DNA of 22,345 nucleotides from a virus. Both the position numbers and the translations under genes were made by a program. A model generated the notes under the pieces. That model was not told the DNA's origin and did no database searches. It was given only the letters and a program-made list of their open reading frames with translations. The stretch covers positions 1 through 22,345 of IMG/VR virus record IMGVR_UViG_3300036885_000027; one strand, 5' to 3'. Below, piece after piece: positions 1 to 7,721 of the stretch. How positions within the stretch are numbered: the stretch's first letter is position 1; every line of letters begins with the position of its first letter.

Positions 1-1201
1 CATCGAAAGTTTCATCATAGGTATCTGTGACGGCATTAGTACCATCCTCATTAATCTCATTATCATCATTTTCATTGATTAAATTAAGCGGAGTTAAAGT
101 AACTCTGACCGATGTTGCGTCTATGTTAAGCAATCCAATACTGTCAAAATTTCCGGGATTGAGGACATAGGACATTGACGTTGCTTGTGAAGTTTGATTA
201 CCTATCGTACTGTCAAATATTGCCCAACGGTTTGTAGAACCGATTAAAAACCAATAGTCAGTAGAAATAAGTTTTCCATTAGAGTCATACGAAACAGGGT
301 TATTGTTAAAATTATTATCTGTTTTTGACTGATAAATTGTATGGACATTCGGAGTTGTGACCATTACATAATCGTCAGTAGAATAAAAGGCCGATCCGCT
401 TAACATGTATATATCGCCGATTTGAACGCAGGCGTAAATATTTCCATTTGGCGCGACTGCCATATCCTGCCATTCCTTATTCCCTTGGCTTAATAATACA
501 AAGTTCCCGGTTCCTCCTTTTTGCACATAAATATCACCGTTCTCAACACAAGCATAAATATTGCCGTTTTCATCAGCTGTTAATCCTGTCCAATAACGAA
601 GGGTTTGCCCTAGAGAAATAAAATCTCCCTCGCCGTTCGTCTGCATATAAATATTTCCCGGCGTGCAATCGCAGGCATAGATATTACCGTTTGGCGCGGC
701 GCACATTCCATACCATCCCCTTGAAGCCTGACTCAACGCAATGAAATTGCCCGTTCCAGCGGTCTGCTTATAAATATCGCCGTTATATACGCAAGCATAA
801 ACGTTACCATTACCGCTCGCGCACATTCCATACCAAGCGCAGGCCGTTTGAGCTAATGAAACAAAATTTCCTGCTCCCGCAGTTTGCATATAAATATTAT
901 CTGTATTTCCTACGCAGGCATAGATATTACCGTTTGGCGCGGCGCACATAGACATCCAATTACGGGAAGTTTGGCTCAACGCGACAAAATTTCCCGTGCC
1001 GGCGGTTTGCATATAAATATCTCCTGTCCAGTTGCAAGCGTAAATATTGCCGTTCGGCGCCGCGCATATCCCCCGCCAATAACGAGAAGTTTGCGAAAGA
1101 GCGGCAAAAATAAAAGAAGCCCATTCTGAATAATCCGCTTCCGGCACGTCCGAAGATACGAGCATTGCATCAGTTATATTTATAGGTAAAACGAAATCCA
1201 T
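1..1201 (-). CDS. Repeat-rich, propeller-like tail-associated protein (3' end outside window)
   Basis: Reading from ATG at 1201 the frame is open for 400 codons and leaves the window. Residues about 30-268 hold six tandem units of 40-41 residues, each with an NGNIYAC (or NGNVYAC) motif, at residues 50, 90, 131, 171, 212 and 252, followed by GDIY-QTAGTGNF and a W-GMCAAP strand. This periodicity suits a six-bladed beta-propeller or similar solenoid. Residues about 270-375 are a separate beta-rich region (STDDY... NRWAIFD... LLNIDATSVRVTL) that resembles domains I associate with phage tail/baseplate proteins. The ATG overlaps the tape measure stop by one base (TAATG), so translation is probably coupled. 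Role inferred: distal tail component, perhaps binding host surface glycans. The presence of about two cysteines per repeat is odd for a virion protein. Distal function cannot be judged because the C-terminus is missing. Confidence 0.8.
   Translation of the reverse strand, partial: MDFVLPINITDAMLVSSDVPEADYSEWASFIFAALSQTSRYWRGICAAPNGNIYACNWTGDIYMQTAGTGNFVALSQTSRNWMSMCAAPNGNIYACVGNTDNIYMQTAGAGNFVSLAQTACAWYGMCASGNGNVYACVYNGDIYKQTAGTGNFIALSQASRGWYGMCAAPNGNIYACDCTPGNIYMQTNGEGDFISLGQTLRYWTGLTADENGNIYACVENGDIYVQKGGTGNFVLLSQGNKEWQDMAVAPNGNIYACVQIGDIYMLSGSAFYSTDDYVMVTTPNVHTIYQSKTDNNFNNNPVSYDSNGKLISTDYWFLIGSTNRWAIFDSTIGNQTSQATSMSYVLNPGNFDSIGLLNIDATSVRVTLTPLNLINENDDNEINEDGTNAVTDTYDETFD
398..1114 (-). repeat. 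Six tandem ~120-bp coding repeats
   Basis: Six in-frame units of 120-123 bp encode the 40-41 residue repeats of the propeller-like protein. The core coding NGNIYAC recurs almost unchanged at DNA level, and the outer units are more diverged than the central ones. The length alternation (40, 41, 40, 41, 40 residues) comes from one extra residue in the loop before or after the motif. Similar DNA between units makes this a likely site for recombination that changes repeat number. Confidence 0.85.
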
Positions 1202-4200
1202 TAACTTACCGTCCTTGTCTCAGGGAGACCCACTCCCTCCCATTGGTTAATAATTCTGGTTACTTTATCAGAATTTACTTTTGAAGATGCATTGCTCTGG
1301 GCAATTTCTTTTCGCAATGCCTTTACTTCAGCAACTAATTCAGCATAACTTGCGCCTGTTATAGTTGCGGGGTAACTCTTTTTCGGGGATACAACAAGTT
1401 CTGTACCATGTAATGTCGCTTGATAACCACTGTCTGGGCCAATAGCCATGCCGCCATCAGCATAAGAAGGCAGTCCTGCTAAAGCCCGTTGATATGCAAT
1501 ATTAGTTGAATAGTTTTCCGGTTTGATCGCGGCAGTTGCCGCCTCGATATATTTATAATACTGATCTGCTGTTTTAGCCAAAAGCATTAATTCGGTATAG
1601 TCCGCCGTACCGGTCGCTGTTGTTAAGTCCTGCGATTCGACAAGGGAACGATAACCTGCCCGTGTTGAAGGTAAAGACATTCCGTATTGAGACATCGCCT
1701 CAGATAATTGAGTTTTGAGTATTCTTTGTTTCTCAGTATCGTTAAAAAAAGCATCATAATAAGATTGCATAGCAGATGTAATTTTATCGAGTCCACCGGC
1801 AATGGTTACAAGCGTCTCACTGAATTTTATCGCTGCCGGAATTGTGCCGTTGAATTTTTGATTTGTCATTTCGAGATAATGCGCAATAGTTTCTCTGTCT
1901 GTCACTAGTCGAATTGCCGTTTCTAACAATCCCTCATTTAATTTCTGATATTCTTTCAACATCGAACCGAACAGAACTTCAACTGCTGTATCGGAAATAT
2001 TGGAAATATATTCCTGGAGGGCTTTATTCATCTGGTCGGTAGTCATGCCCTGAAGATTAATTTTTGTTTCTGCAAAGGCATAATTAAGAGCGGCATTGGT
2101 ATCTGTACCTAATTCTTTAGATAATGTAACTAGAGTCGAACCAAGGTTTTTAAATACCAATGTTAGCATATCCGTAACTTGACTATTGAGAGGAGATAAA
2201 ACATCACTTGTACTAGACGAACCACCACCAAACAATCCCCATAATGCACCAGTGGTATCCGTTGTTACCGTGGTGTATTGTTGGGCTGCGGCAGAAGCAC
2301 CTTTGAGAATATCGTTTACAATATTTTTACCTATATCTATACCCGTGGCATTGACGGTGGTTGTGGAACTTCCAAATAATCCGCCTTGCAGCCAATTCAT
2401 AGCATTATCCAGCCATTTAAGGCCGGTATTCCACCCCGAACCTCCGCCCATTCCGAATATGTCAGCATTGTTTGTCGTACCGGTTATAGTTGGAGCAGAG
2501 GAAAGGCCGCCGGTCCTGACGATAGAGGTCACGAGTCCGGTGATATTATTATTGAGGTTCTGAAGTTCATAAAAAATGCTGGTTAATTTGGTGTCTTCAA
2601 CATTGTAAATTGATTCCAGCATTTTATAGGAATTTTCAATGGATTGTGATCCGGTATTATCTGCCGCACCGAGAACGGTTGTTTTTCCGGTATAAGTCGG
2701 CGCATTTGCCGCTGACCCCACACTTGCACTATTTGCACCTCCAACAATTCCAGCTGCACTAAGAACTGCCGCTACAATCGCCATCATTGCCGCTACACGT
2801 GCAAAGGCAGTATAAGCATCCCCACTCGCCCCAGCATTAAGCGTTGCTGTAGCCCCAGTTGTAATTGCTAATCCCGCTTCTGCTTGGGTTGCCGCTACTG
2901 TCGCAGGTATTCCTGCTAAAATAGCAAGATTTTTTTGAACAATCATGAGTTGCTCTGCTATCTGTGCGGCCTTCTTAGCATCTTGCATAATTTGATAGCC
3001 TTTTGATTCCTTATCCATTAATGCGCTGGCATTATCAAAAACAGCAATTGCATTTGTAATCGTTTCTTTCTGGTATTTATGTTCACTATCATAATTATTA
3101 CTTATTGTAGTAATTTCATCATCTAATGCTTTATGTTTATCTTGCGTTTTTTTCTGATCGGCTGCTCTTGTTTGTAAATCAGTTTTTGCATTCGCTGCTG
3201 CTACTTCTGCTGCTGTTTTTTTACCTTGATTTCCCAATTCAATTATTGCATTCTTTTCTGTTTCTATTGCTACAAGCCTTGCTTTTTTTTCTAATTCTAT
3301 TTTTTCAATTATTTTATTATAAACAATTTCTTCAAATCCTGAAATTTGGGAATAATAATCAATTTCTAACTGCAAAGTATTTTGTTTAGCTTCATTTATT
3401 AATGCAGTTTCTGCCGCTTTTCTATCAAACACAACCTTCATGCCTAATAATTGTGCATCAGAAAGTTCTTTAGCATATTGGATTTGCCTATCTGAAAATG
3501 CCTTTGCCGCCTGAGTTGCCTTTTCAGCACCAGCATCATCACCCATCCCTTTAAGATAAATTGCTCTATCTTCCAGTCTTTTTACATATTCTTTTTGTAA
3601 ATCAGAAGTTAATTTCTGTGCATCATCTTTCTCTTTATTTACACTTGAACCTTGAGCATTGTTGAATTGCTGTTCCATCAAGTCAACTTTATTCTTAATA
3701 GCCAACGCGGTTAATTCTTGATATTGTTCAGATGTCTTACCTTGCACAATTTCAAGATAAGATAACTGCATATCAAGCATTTTCTTCTCAGTGGCATTGC
3801 GTAAAATAAATATCTCATTATCTCTTGCTTTTTCAAGTAATACTATTTGCTCTTTTGTATGAGACGCAGAAGCCATTTCTTTCTGGTATTTTTGTTCAAT
3901 TTCCAATATTTGAAAAGCAAGTGACTGTGATGATAAATCACCTAATGATTTATAAAGATTGGACATTGTAGCGAGGGTTTTCTGTGCTGCATCCTCATTA
4001 GCTATTGCCCTATCACCCTCATCCTTTGCGTACTCTTTGTTATACTTAGCATAAATTTCATTATCTTTAGCTTGCAGAACGGCTTCAGCATCAAACTTTT
4101 TACCAACACCGTCTTTGGATATAGTTGCTGCATATGCTTCTAATGCTGTTTGCTTTTCAGCATTATCATATTCTTTTTGCAAATACTGATTAAGAGCAAT

Positions 4201-5655
4201 TTCTTTTGCATCATATAAAGTTTGAATAGTTTTGTATTCATCTTGACCAGCACGCTGACTTAACTTTGCTACCTGTTCAGCAGTCTTAACTTGCTCATCA
4301 TAGTAAGCCTTATCCGCTTGCATTTTCTTTTGGATAATTTCTTGCTGATCTTTAACTGAATCTTTAGGTTCAGCACCCTTTCCTGGTAGTACAGTAGGAA
4401 CAGGAGTTTTACCTTGTGCATCAGCTTTTGCTTTCATTGCGGCATCAGTATTGTCTTTTTCCTGTTCTTTTCTAAATAAGTCTCTTTGTTTTTTTTCTGT
4501 ATCATATTCTTCTTTAATCCAAGCTAGTTTTGCTTCGTGTTTTCTTTTGGCACTAGCAAGATTAGCTTCTTGATCGGCAAACGTGGAGTTTAAATAAATA
4601 TCAGCTACTTTTGCTGCATACGTAATGTACTCTAAATCTTCTTTGAAACCTTTTGCAAATATCGACCAAACATCTATAATTCCATAAACCATAGATATTC
4701 CAGCCATTCTCACTTCTTCAAATTTGTTTAAAATTGTACCCACTTCCCATCCAATAATTGCTGCTGTGAATACTCCAAAACCTAATGTCATTTTACTGGT
4801 AACTAAAGTAACTCTTGCAGACATTATATCCCATTTTACCATAAACCAATCTAGTGCAGTACCTGCTTTAATAGCTGCTGATACTGCGGCAATTGCCCAT
4901 AAACCAAAGAAAACAATAGTTGCTTCTATAGCAAATTTCAACATAGCCATTATGTTGTTAATTGATTTTACAATTTCACCAGTATTCGCTCTTATCCATG
5001 TATTAGCTTTTTGCCCTTCTGCAATAAGGTCTTTATAAACATCTTTAAATAAACCTTGTTGTAAAATCATCCATGTCGTTTGAAGTGATGATTTGGTAGC
5101 TTCCCACATTTTATTAACATCACCAGTCGCTGCTGCATAACCAACTAAATAAGGTTCTATTCTAGCTAACCAATCATTATGTTTTTGTGCTTCTGCATTT
5201 AATTCTTTGAGTCCGCCTTTATATACACCTTCTCTTTTGATAGCTTGGTCAATTGCCATTGCAACCCTATTCCTTGACGATACTTGTCCAAGCAATAAAG
5301 CATTTGTTTCTTTTGTTGACTCAATTTCTATGCGTTGTCCACCCCAAGCAATATAAATTGCATTTGTAAGTGCCGTTGTAGTTTCTACTTGTTTTTTGTT
5401 ATTTCCGTCTAATATAACCCCGTTTCGTGCCATTGCATTATTGACCAACATTACCTGTTCAAGATTCATAAAAGAATTAGCATCTATTTGCATTAAAACA
5501 GGAACAAGTTCTTTGGCATATGCAAGGTTTTTCTTATAATTCTCTGCTATATTCCCCGAAGTTCCCTGTATATTGGTTATTGTTGCAGCAACGGCTATAG
5601 CTGACATTTGCATCTTATCAATTGTCTCAACACCAGACATAAAAAATTCTGCCAC
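1201..5655 (-). CDS. Tape measure protein, main (C-terminal) part, split from its N-terminus
   Basis: This encodes most of a phage tail length tape measure protein. The 1484 residues from GTG at 5655 show two hydrophobic segments (about 240-264 and 288-306), a long Lys/Glu/Ala/Gln-rich coiled-coil region (about 370-930), an Ala-rich hydrophobic stretch (about 940-1040) and a C-terminal YADGG...SGY-ATLHGTE motif (about 1397-1418), which is common at tape measure C-termini. The frame is open upstream to 5709, just after a TGA at 5710-5712. Neither the GTG nor the nearby ATG has a Shine-Dalgarno sequence, and the residues encoded upstream of the GTG (LYAAYYVISNVGRVV) read like the continuation of a tape measure N-terminal region. 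I therefore see this as the larger part of one roughly 1650-residue protein, whose start is the ORF at 5673-6191. Independent translation is possible but poorly supported. Confidence 0.9.
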   Translation of the reverse strand: MAEFFMSGVETIDKMQMSAIAVAATITNIQGTSGNIAENYKKNLAYAKELVPVLMQIDANSFMNLEQVMLVNNAMARNGVILDGNNKKQVETTTALTNAIYIAWGGQRIEIESTKETNALLLGQVSSRNRVAMAIDQAIKREGVYKGGLKELNAEAQKHNDWLARIEPYLVGYAAATGDVNKMWEATKSSLQTTWMILQQGLFKDVYKDLIAEGQKANTWIRANTGEIVKSINNIMAMLKFAIEATIVFFGLWAIAAVSAAIKAGTALDWFMVKWDIMSARVTLVTSKMTLGFGVFTAAIIGWEVGTILNKFEEVRMAGISMVYGIIDVWSIFAKGFKEDLEYITYAAKVADIYLNSTFADQEANLASAKRKHEAKLAWIKEEYDTEKKQRDLFRKEQEKDNTDAAMKAKADAQGKTPVPTVLPGKGAEPKDSVKDQQEIIQKKMQADKAYYDEQVKTAEQVAKLSQRAGQDEYKTIQTLYDAKEIALNQYLQKEYDNAEKQTALEAYAATISKDGVGKKFDAEAVLQAKDNEIYAKYNKEYAKDEGDRAIANEDAAQKTLATMSNLYKSLGDLSSQSLAFQILEIEQKYQKEMASASHTKEQIVLLEKARDNEIFILRNATEKKMLDMQLSYLEIVQGKTSEQYQELTALAIKNKVDLMEQQFNNAQGSSVNKEKDDAQKLTSDLQKEYVKRLEDRAIYLKGMGDDAGAEKATQAAKAFSDRQIQYAKELSDAQLLGMKVVFDRKAAETALINEAKQNTLQLEIDYYSQISGFEEIVYNKIIEKIELEKKARLVAIETEKNAIIELGNQGKKTAAEVAAANAKTDLQTRAADQKKTQDKHKALDDEITTISNNYDSEHKYQKETITNAIAVFDNASALMDKESKGYQIMQDAKKAAQIAEQLMIVQKNLAILAGIPATVAATQAEAGLAITTGATATLNAGASGDAYTAFARVAAMMAIVAAVLSAAGIVGGANSASVGSAANAPTYTGKTTVLGAADNTGSQSIENSYKMLESIYNVEDTKLTSIFYELQNLNNNITGLVTSIVRTGGLSSAPTITGTTNNADIFGMGGGSGWNTGLKWLDNAMNWLQGGLFGSSTTTVNATGIDIGKNIVNDILKGASAAAQQYTTVTTDTTGALWGLFGGGSSSTSDVLSPLNSQVTDMLTLVFKNLGSTLVTLSKELGTDTNAALNYAFAETKINLQGMTTDQMNKALQEYISNISDTAVEVLFGSMLKEYQKLNEGLLETAIRLVTDRETIAHYLEMTNQKFNGTIPAAIKFSETLVTIAGGLDKITSAMQSYYDAFFNDTEKQRILKTQLSEAMSQYGMSLPSTRAGYRSLVESQDLTTATGTADYTELMLLAKTADQYYKYIEAATAAIKPENYSTNIAYQRALAGLPSYADGGMAIGPDSGYQATLHGTELVVSPKKSYPATITGASYAELVAEVKALRKEIAQSNASSKVNSDKVTRIINQWEGVGLPETRTVS

Positions 5656-5672
5656 AACACGACCAACATTAC

Positions 5673-6191
5673 TTATGACATAGTAAGCGGCATAGAGGCC
5701 ATTGACATTTCATGGTCGCCTACCATTTCTTTGTTGAGTGTTTTTAACTGCTCATTCTTAGCATGTTCTGCATTAATGCGTTCTTGGTCATTCTTAAAAC
5801 CAATAGTTTTTATAGCATCAAAAGAGGCAATGACAGACGCTTTTTGTGCTTCAATAGCCGCCATAGACCTGATACCTAAAGTCTCAAAAAGTGGATTTGC
5901 ATTCATCTTTTGATTTGCAACATTAATTGAAGTTACCATTGCTGCATACGATCTCTCAACTTCCGCAAGTGATGATTTTGCAGATAGACCGATTTTGCTA
6001 AAAGCTAATTCAGCCCTTGTTGCCATTGCAGCATATATTTCATCAGAGGTAACTCCCAATCTCTGAAAATTACTATTAATGGTAGCAGCTGCTTCTTTTG
6101 ATTCAGCAAGTATCTTTTTTTGAGCATTGGTATAGGCAGTGGTTTCTAAATCGAGGCTCACGACCATCTCGCCAACTGGTTTTTTTGCCAT
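5673..6191 (-). CDS. Tape measure protein N-terminal part (frame-broken)
   Basis: A 172-residue ORF starting at ATG 6191 with a good GAGGAG site 7 bases upstream, overlapping the preceding gene's stop by one base (TAATG). It opens with a VVSLDLETTAYTNAQKKI segment, is then largely helical, and ends in SMASMPLTMS before TAA. The opening looks like the extreme N-terminus of tape measure proteins (a beta strand followed by helices), and the protein stops abruptly where the -1 frame carries on with tape-measure-like sequence. The two frames are both open only across about 34 bases (5676-5709). The likely history is a small deletion; see the finding on TCTATG repeats. It could also be a separate short protein. 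I see no classical slippery heptamer in the overlap. Confidence 0.8.
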   Translation of the reverse strand: MAKKPVGEMVVSLDLETTAYTNAQKKILAESKEAAATINSNFQRLGVTSDEIYAAMATRAELAFSKIGLSAKSSLAEVERSYAAMVTSINVANQKMNANPLFETLGIRSMAAIEAQKASVIASFDAIKTIGFKNDQERINAEHAKNEQLKTLNKEMVGDHEMSMASMPLTMS

Positions 6192-6640
6192 TATTTAACT
6201 CCTCGTGGCCCACCGCCATTTTCACAAATATCAACCACGTCACTCATGGATTCACTTAATGCTGGACGAAAGAATGGTTTAGCCCCACCCTTCCATCCGC
6301 CTTTGCCATATTCAAGTTGCAAAGCCCACCATGCATCATAATTTCCTGACATCACCCAGATGTTCTTTACAGCAGGATTCTTTGACCTAACAGTACGAAT
6401 GGTATTCACCATTTCCTTGTGATAGCGGGCTGTCCATGATGCTCCAGATTTTTTGCCTGTTTTATCATTTCTGACTGTTTTATATGGCCCATGTTCTTTC
6501 CACTGTTCAGCAAGAATTGTATTCAATTTTACCTTTGCCTTATCTCGAATAACATCAGCCGCACTTTCAACCCGGTCTAATGCCGCATCAAAAAATTCAT
6601 TATCATATTTCGACATATCAAGAGTAAACTTAACGGCCAT
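6191..6640 (-). CDS. HK97 gp10-like tail completion/minor tail protein
   Basis: This 149-residue protein has the hallmarks of the HK97 gp10-like family: an N-terminal helical segment beginning after MAVKFTLDMSKYD, a middle part with WTARYHKEMVNTIRT and NIWVMSGNYDAWWALQLEYG, and the typical closing 'large-aromatic-Tyr-Gly then PFFRPAL' motif near residues 110-130. Family members usually take part in finishing the head-tail interface and normally sit between the head-tail adaptor and the tail terminator. Here the gene lies next to the tape measure instead. It overlaps the preceding 50-aa ORF by 11 bases and the next ORF by one base, consistent with coupled translation in one operon. Confidence 0.75.
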   Translation of the reverse strand: MAVKFTLDMSKYDNEFFDAALDRVESAADVIRDKAKVKLNTILAEQWKEHGPYKTVRNDKTGKKSGASWTARYHKEMVNTIRTVRSKNPAVKNIWVMSGNYDAWWALQLEYGKGGWKGGAKPFFRPALSESMSDVVDICENGGGPRGVK

Positions 6641-6782
6641 ACTTTAACAGTTCCCTTGCCTTTTGAAGTTTTGGAGTTGGAACTAATCTTAAGGGGCTTT
6701 TTAAATCTTTATCAATTTTTTTTAGAAATTTTTGTGATTCTTTTAAATTCAATTTTGGCGTAGGAGTTATTGGTCGTGCCAT
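6630..6782 (-). CDS. Small basic ORF, 50 aa, unknown function
   Basis: ATG at 6782 is preceded by AGAGG at a spacing of about 6 bases, and the ORF ends with TAA at 6630-6632, overlapping the next gene by 11 bases. The 50-residue product is Lys-rich with two PTPKL motifs, at residues 7-11 and 36-40 (PTPKLNLKESQ and PTPKLQKAREL), each leading into a predicted short helix. No membrane segment or signal peptide is visible. I do not recognise a family. Its ribosome site, its tight packing between tail genes and the lack of any alternative use of these bases make it a probable real gene. A role in tail assembly is only guessed from position. Confidence 0.6.
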   Translation of the reverse strand: MARPITPTPKLNLKESQKFLKKIDKDLKSPLRLVPTPKLQKARELLKYGR

Positions 6783-6825
6783 GTTAACCTCTCAACCCTC
6801 TTTATCACTTTTCAACCGCTAAACT

Positions 6826-7347
6826 TTATGATTGCTTTATAGCCTGTCGCAAATCAGAATTTGTCTTCATCTGCTTGGCAACTATATTGCCAATCTCTTT
6901 ACCATCAATGGCAATATTTACATGGATGTTATCTTCTTCTTTTAGTAACCTATTGAATACACGAATCACCATTAAAAAGCACTCATATGGGCTAACAATA
7001 CTACCATCATGGTCAATGGCCGCCCACACCGCTAAATGGTTCAAGTCAACATGTTTGTTACTTTCACCATCCCAAACATTGATGATTTGCCGACGACATA
7101 ACATGAATATCCTTGCAGCAGCCTCACATCCCGGAATCAAATTCACTTGGCAAGGATTGCATGGAGGCTTTTCAGATGGGTTCCTTTCAGTATACATTGA
7201 TCGGCAAAGGAAGCAATGCGTAAGCACCGTTCCATCATCGAGTTCTAATGAATTTGCATTCTGACGATCCTGAAAGTTAACCCAATCACAAATATTCTTT
7301 ACTTCGATTGACTCATCCATTGCTCCTACCTTTCTGGCTTTCGCCAT
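6826..7347 (-). CDS. Second T-like tail assembly chaperone domain (paralogue of 7347-7721)
   Basis: This 173-residue protein matches, in order, the frameshift-encoded T-like domain just upstream: an ICDW motif (CEW upstream), a Cys pair HCFLC, a second pair PPCNPC, a helix with EAAARIF, then VDLNHLAVWAAI and a C-terminal helical part. The two Cys pairs could bind a zinc ion. Its C-terminal 65 residues or so, ending in IAKQMKT-like helix, have no match in the upstream copy. The start overlaps the preceding stop by one base (TAATG at 7347). A second ATG at 7320 has AAAGG and GGAG upstream and keeps all conserved motifs, so the protein may start there (164 aa). Position between tube and tape measure supports a chaperone or tail tip role. 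Confidence is high that it is a gene, moderate for function. Confidence 0.7.
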   Translation of the reverse strand: MAKARKVGAMDESIEVKNICDWVNFQDRQNANSLELDDGTVLTHCFLCRSMYTERNPSEKPPCNPCQVNLIPGCEAAARIFMLCRRQIINVWDGESNKHVDLNHLAVWAAIDHDGSIVSPYECFLMVIRVFNRLLKEEDNIHVNIAIDGKEIGNIVAKQMKTNSDLRQAIKQS

Positions 7348-7721
7348 TACCCTTCGTTATCCCTTTTCCTTTGTTGAGCCTCATGCCACGCTTTTAAAAT
7401 ATTTTGGAACGTCTGCCATTCGTCTTTAATCCCACCAGGATATTTTTCAATTGCTTTCCAAAGAGACGGATGATGAAGGTCAACCTCAAAACTCTGCTCA
7501 CCATTGAATCTTGTTTCACATTGAGAACGAACTATTAAAAAGATTTTAGCAGCAGTTTCATTCTCTGGTAATAACTCCACCCGTTTCTTTTCATCCATGC
7601 AGGTTTCGCACGGAGGTTCTTGCGGGGGAGTTCGTTCACCCATCATTATTTTGCATCGAGTGGGACAGTAAGGGGGGTCGTCCCCCCCGTATAGTGTTAT
7701 GTAGCTGGCCCACTCACAGAG
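7347..7721 (-). CDS. T-like extension of tail assembly chaperone, read by -1 frameshift
   Basis: This frame is open from the slippery site at 7721-7727 to TAA at 7347 (124 codons). Read after a -1 slip, it begins LCEWASYITLYGG, then has YCPTRC and PPCETC Cys pairs, a PENETAAKIF helix and VDLHHPSLWKAIEKY. A possible independent start is ATG ATG at 7641-7646 (99 aa), but it has no ribosome site and would leave out the CEW and first Cys-pair motifs that are conserved in the downstream paralogue. The predicted fusion with the upstream gene is 148 + 124 = 272 residues. By analogy with lambda gpG/gpGT, the T part would recruit tail tube subunits to the tape measure. This is inference from gene order and the slippery site. 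Confidence 0.75.
   Translation of the reverse strand, partial: LCEWASYITLYGGDDPPYCPTRCKIMMGERTPPQEPPCETCMDEKKRVELLPENETAAKIFLIVRSQCETRFNGEQSFEVDLHHPSLWKAIEKYPGGIKDEWQTFQNILKAWHEAQQRKRDNEG
7671..7688 (-). other. GC hairpin inside the frameshift extension
   Basis: Six G:C pairs (7682-7687 with 7672-7677) plus a possible G:U pair close a four-base ACGA loop. It lies 9 bases past the zero-frame stop of the chaperone and in the -1 frame is read through as Gly-Gly-Asp-Asp-Pro-Pro. No T-run follows on the minus strand, so it is not a standard intrinsic terminator. It may stall ribosomes, protect the transcript end, or have no role. Confidence 0.6.

Noticed and set aside
398-1114. Diversity-generating retroelement target or CRISPR-like array in the 120-bp repeats
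   Set aside because: The repeats are in-frame coding units without spacers of constant length, and no reverse transcriptase or template repeat is in the window.
976-1170. Minus-strand 64-aa ORF in the propeller gene
   Set aside because: It is another frame of the real repeat protein, which reads open from 1201 with coupled start and clear repeats.
2186-2563. Plus-strand 125-aa ORF
   Set aside because: It lies wholly inside the tape measure gene, is Pro/Val-rich antisense of Gly/Asn codons, and has no start signal.
3126-3389. Plus-strand 87-aa hydrophobic ORF opposite the tape measure coiled coil
   Set aside because: Leu/Phe richness is the direct antisense result of Lys/Glu/Gln codons in the coiled coil, and no ribosome site or operon partner is present.
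5676-5709. Programmed -1 frameshift joining the tape measure halves
   Set aside because: The overlap has no X XXY YYZ heptamer, and tape measure proteins are not known to need recoding; a deletion explains the break better.
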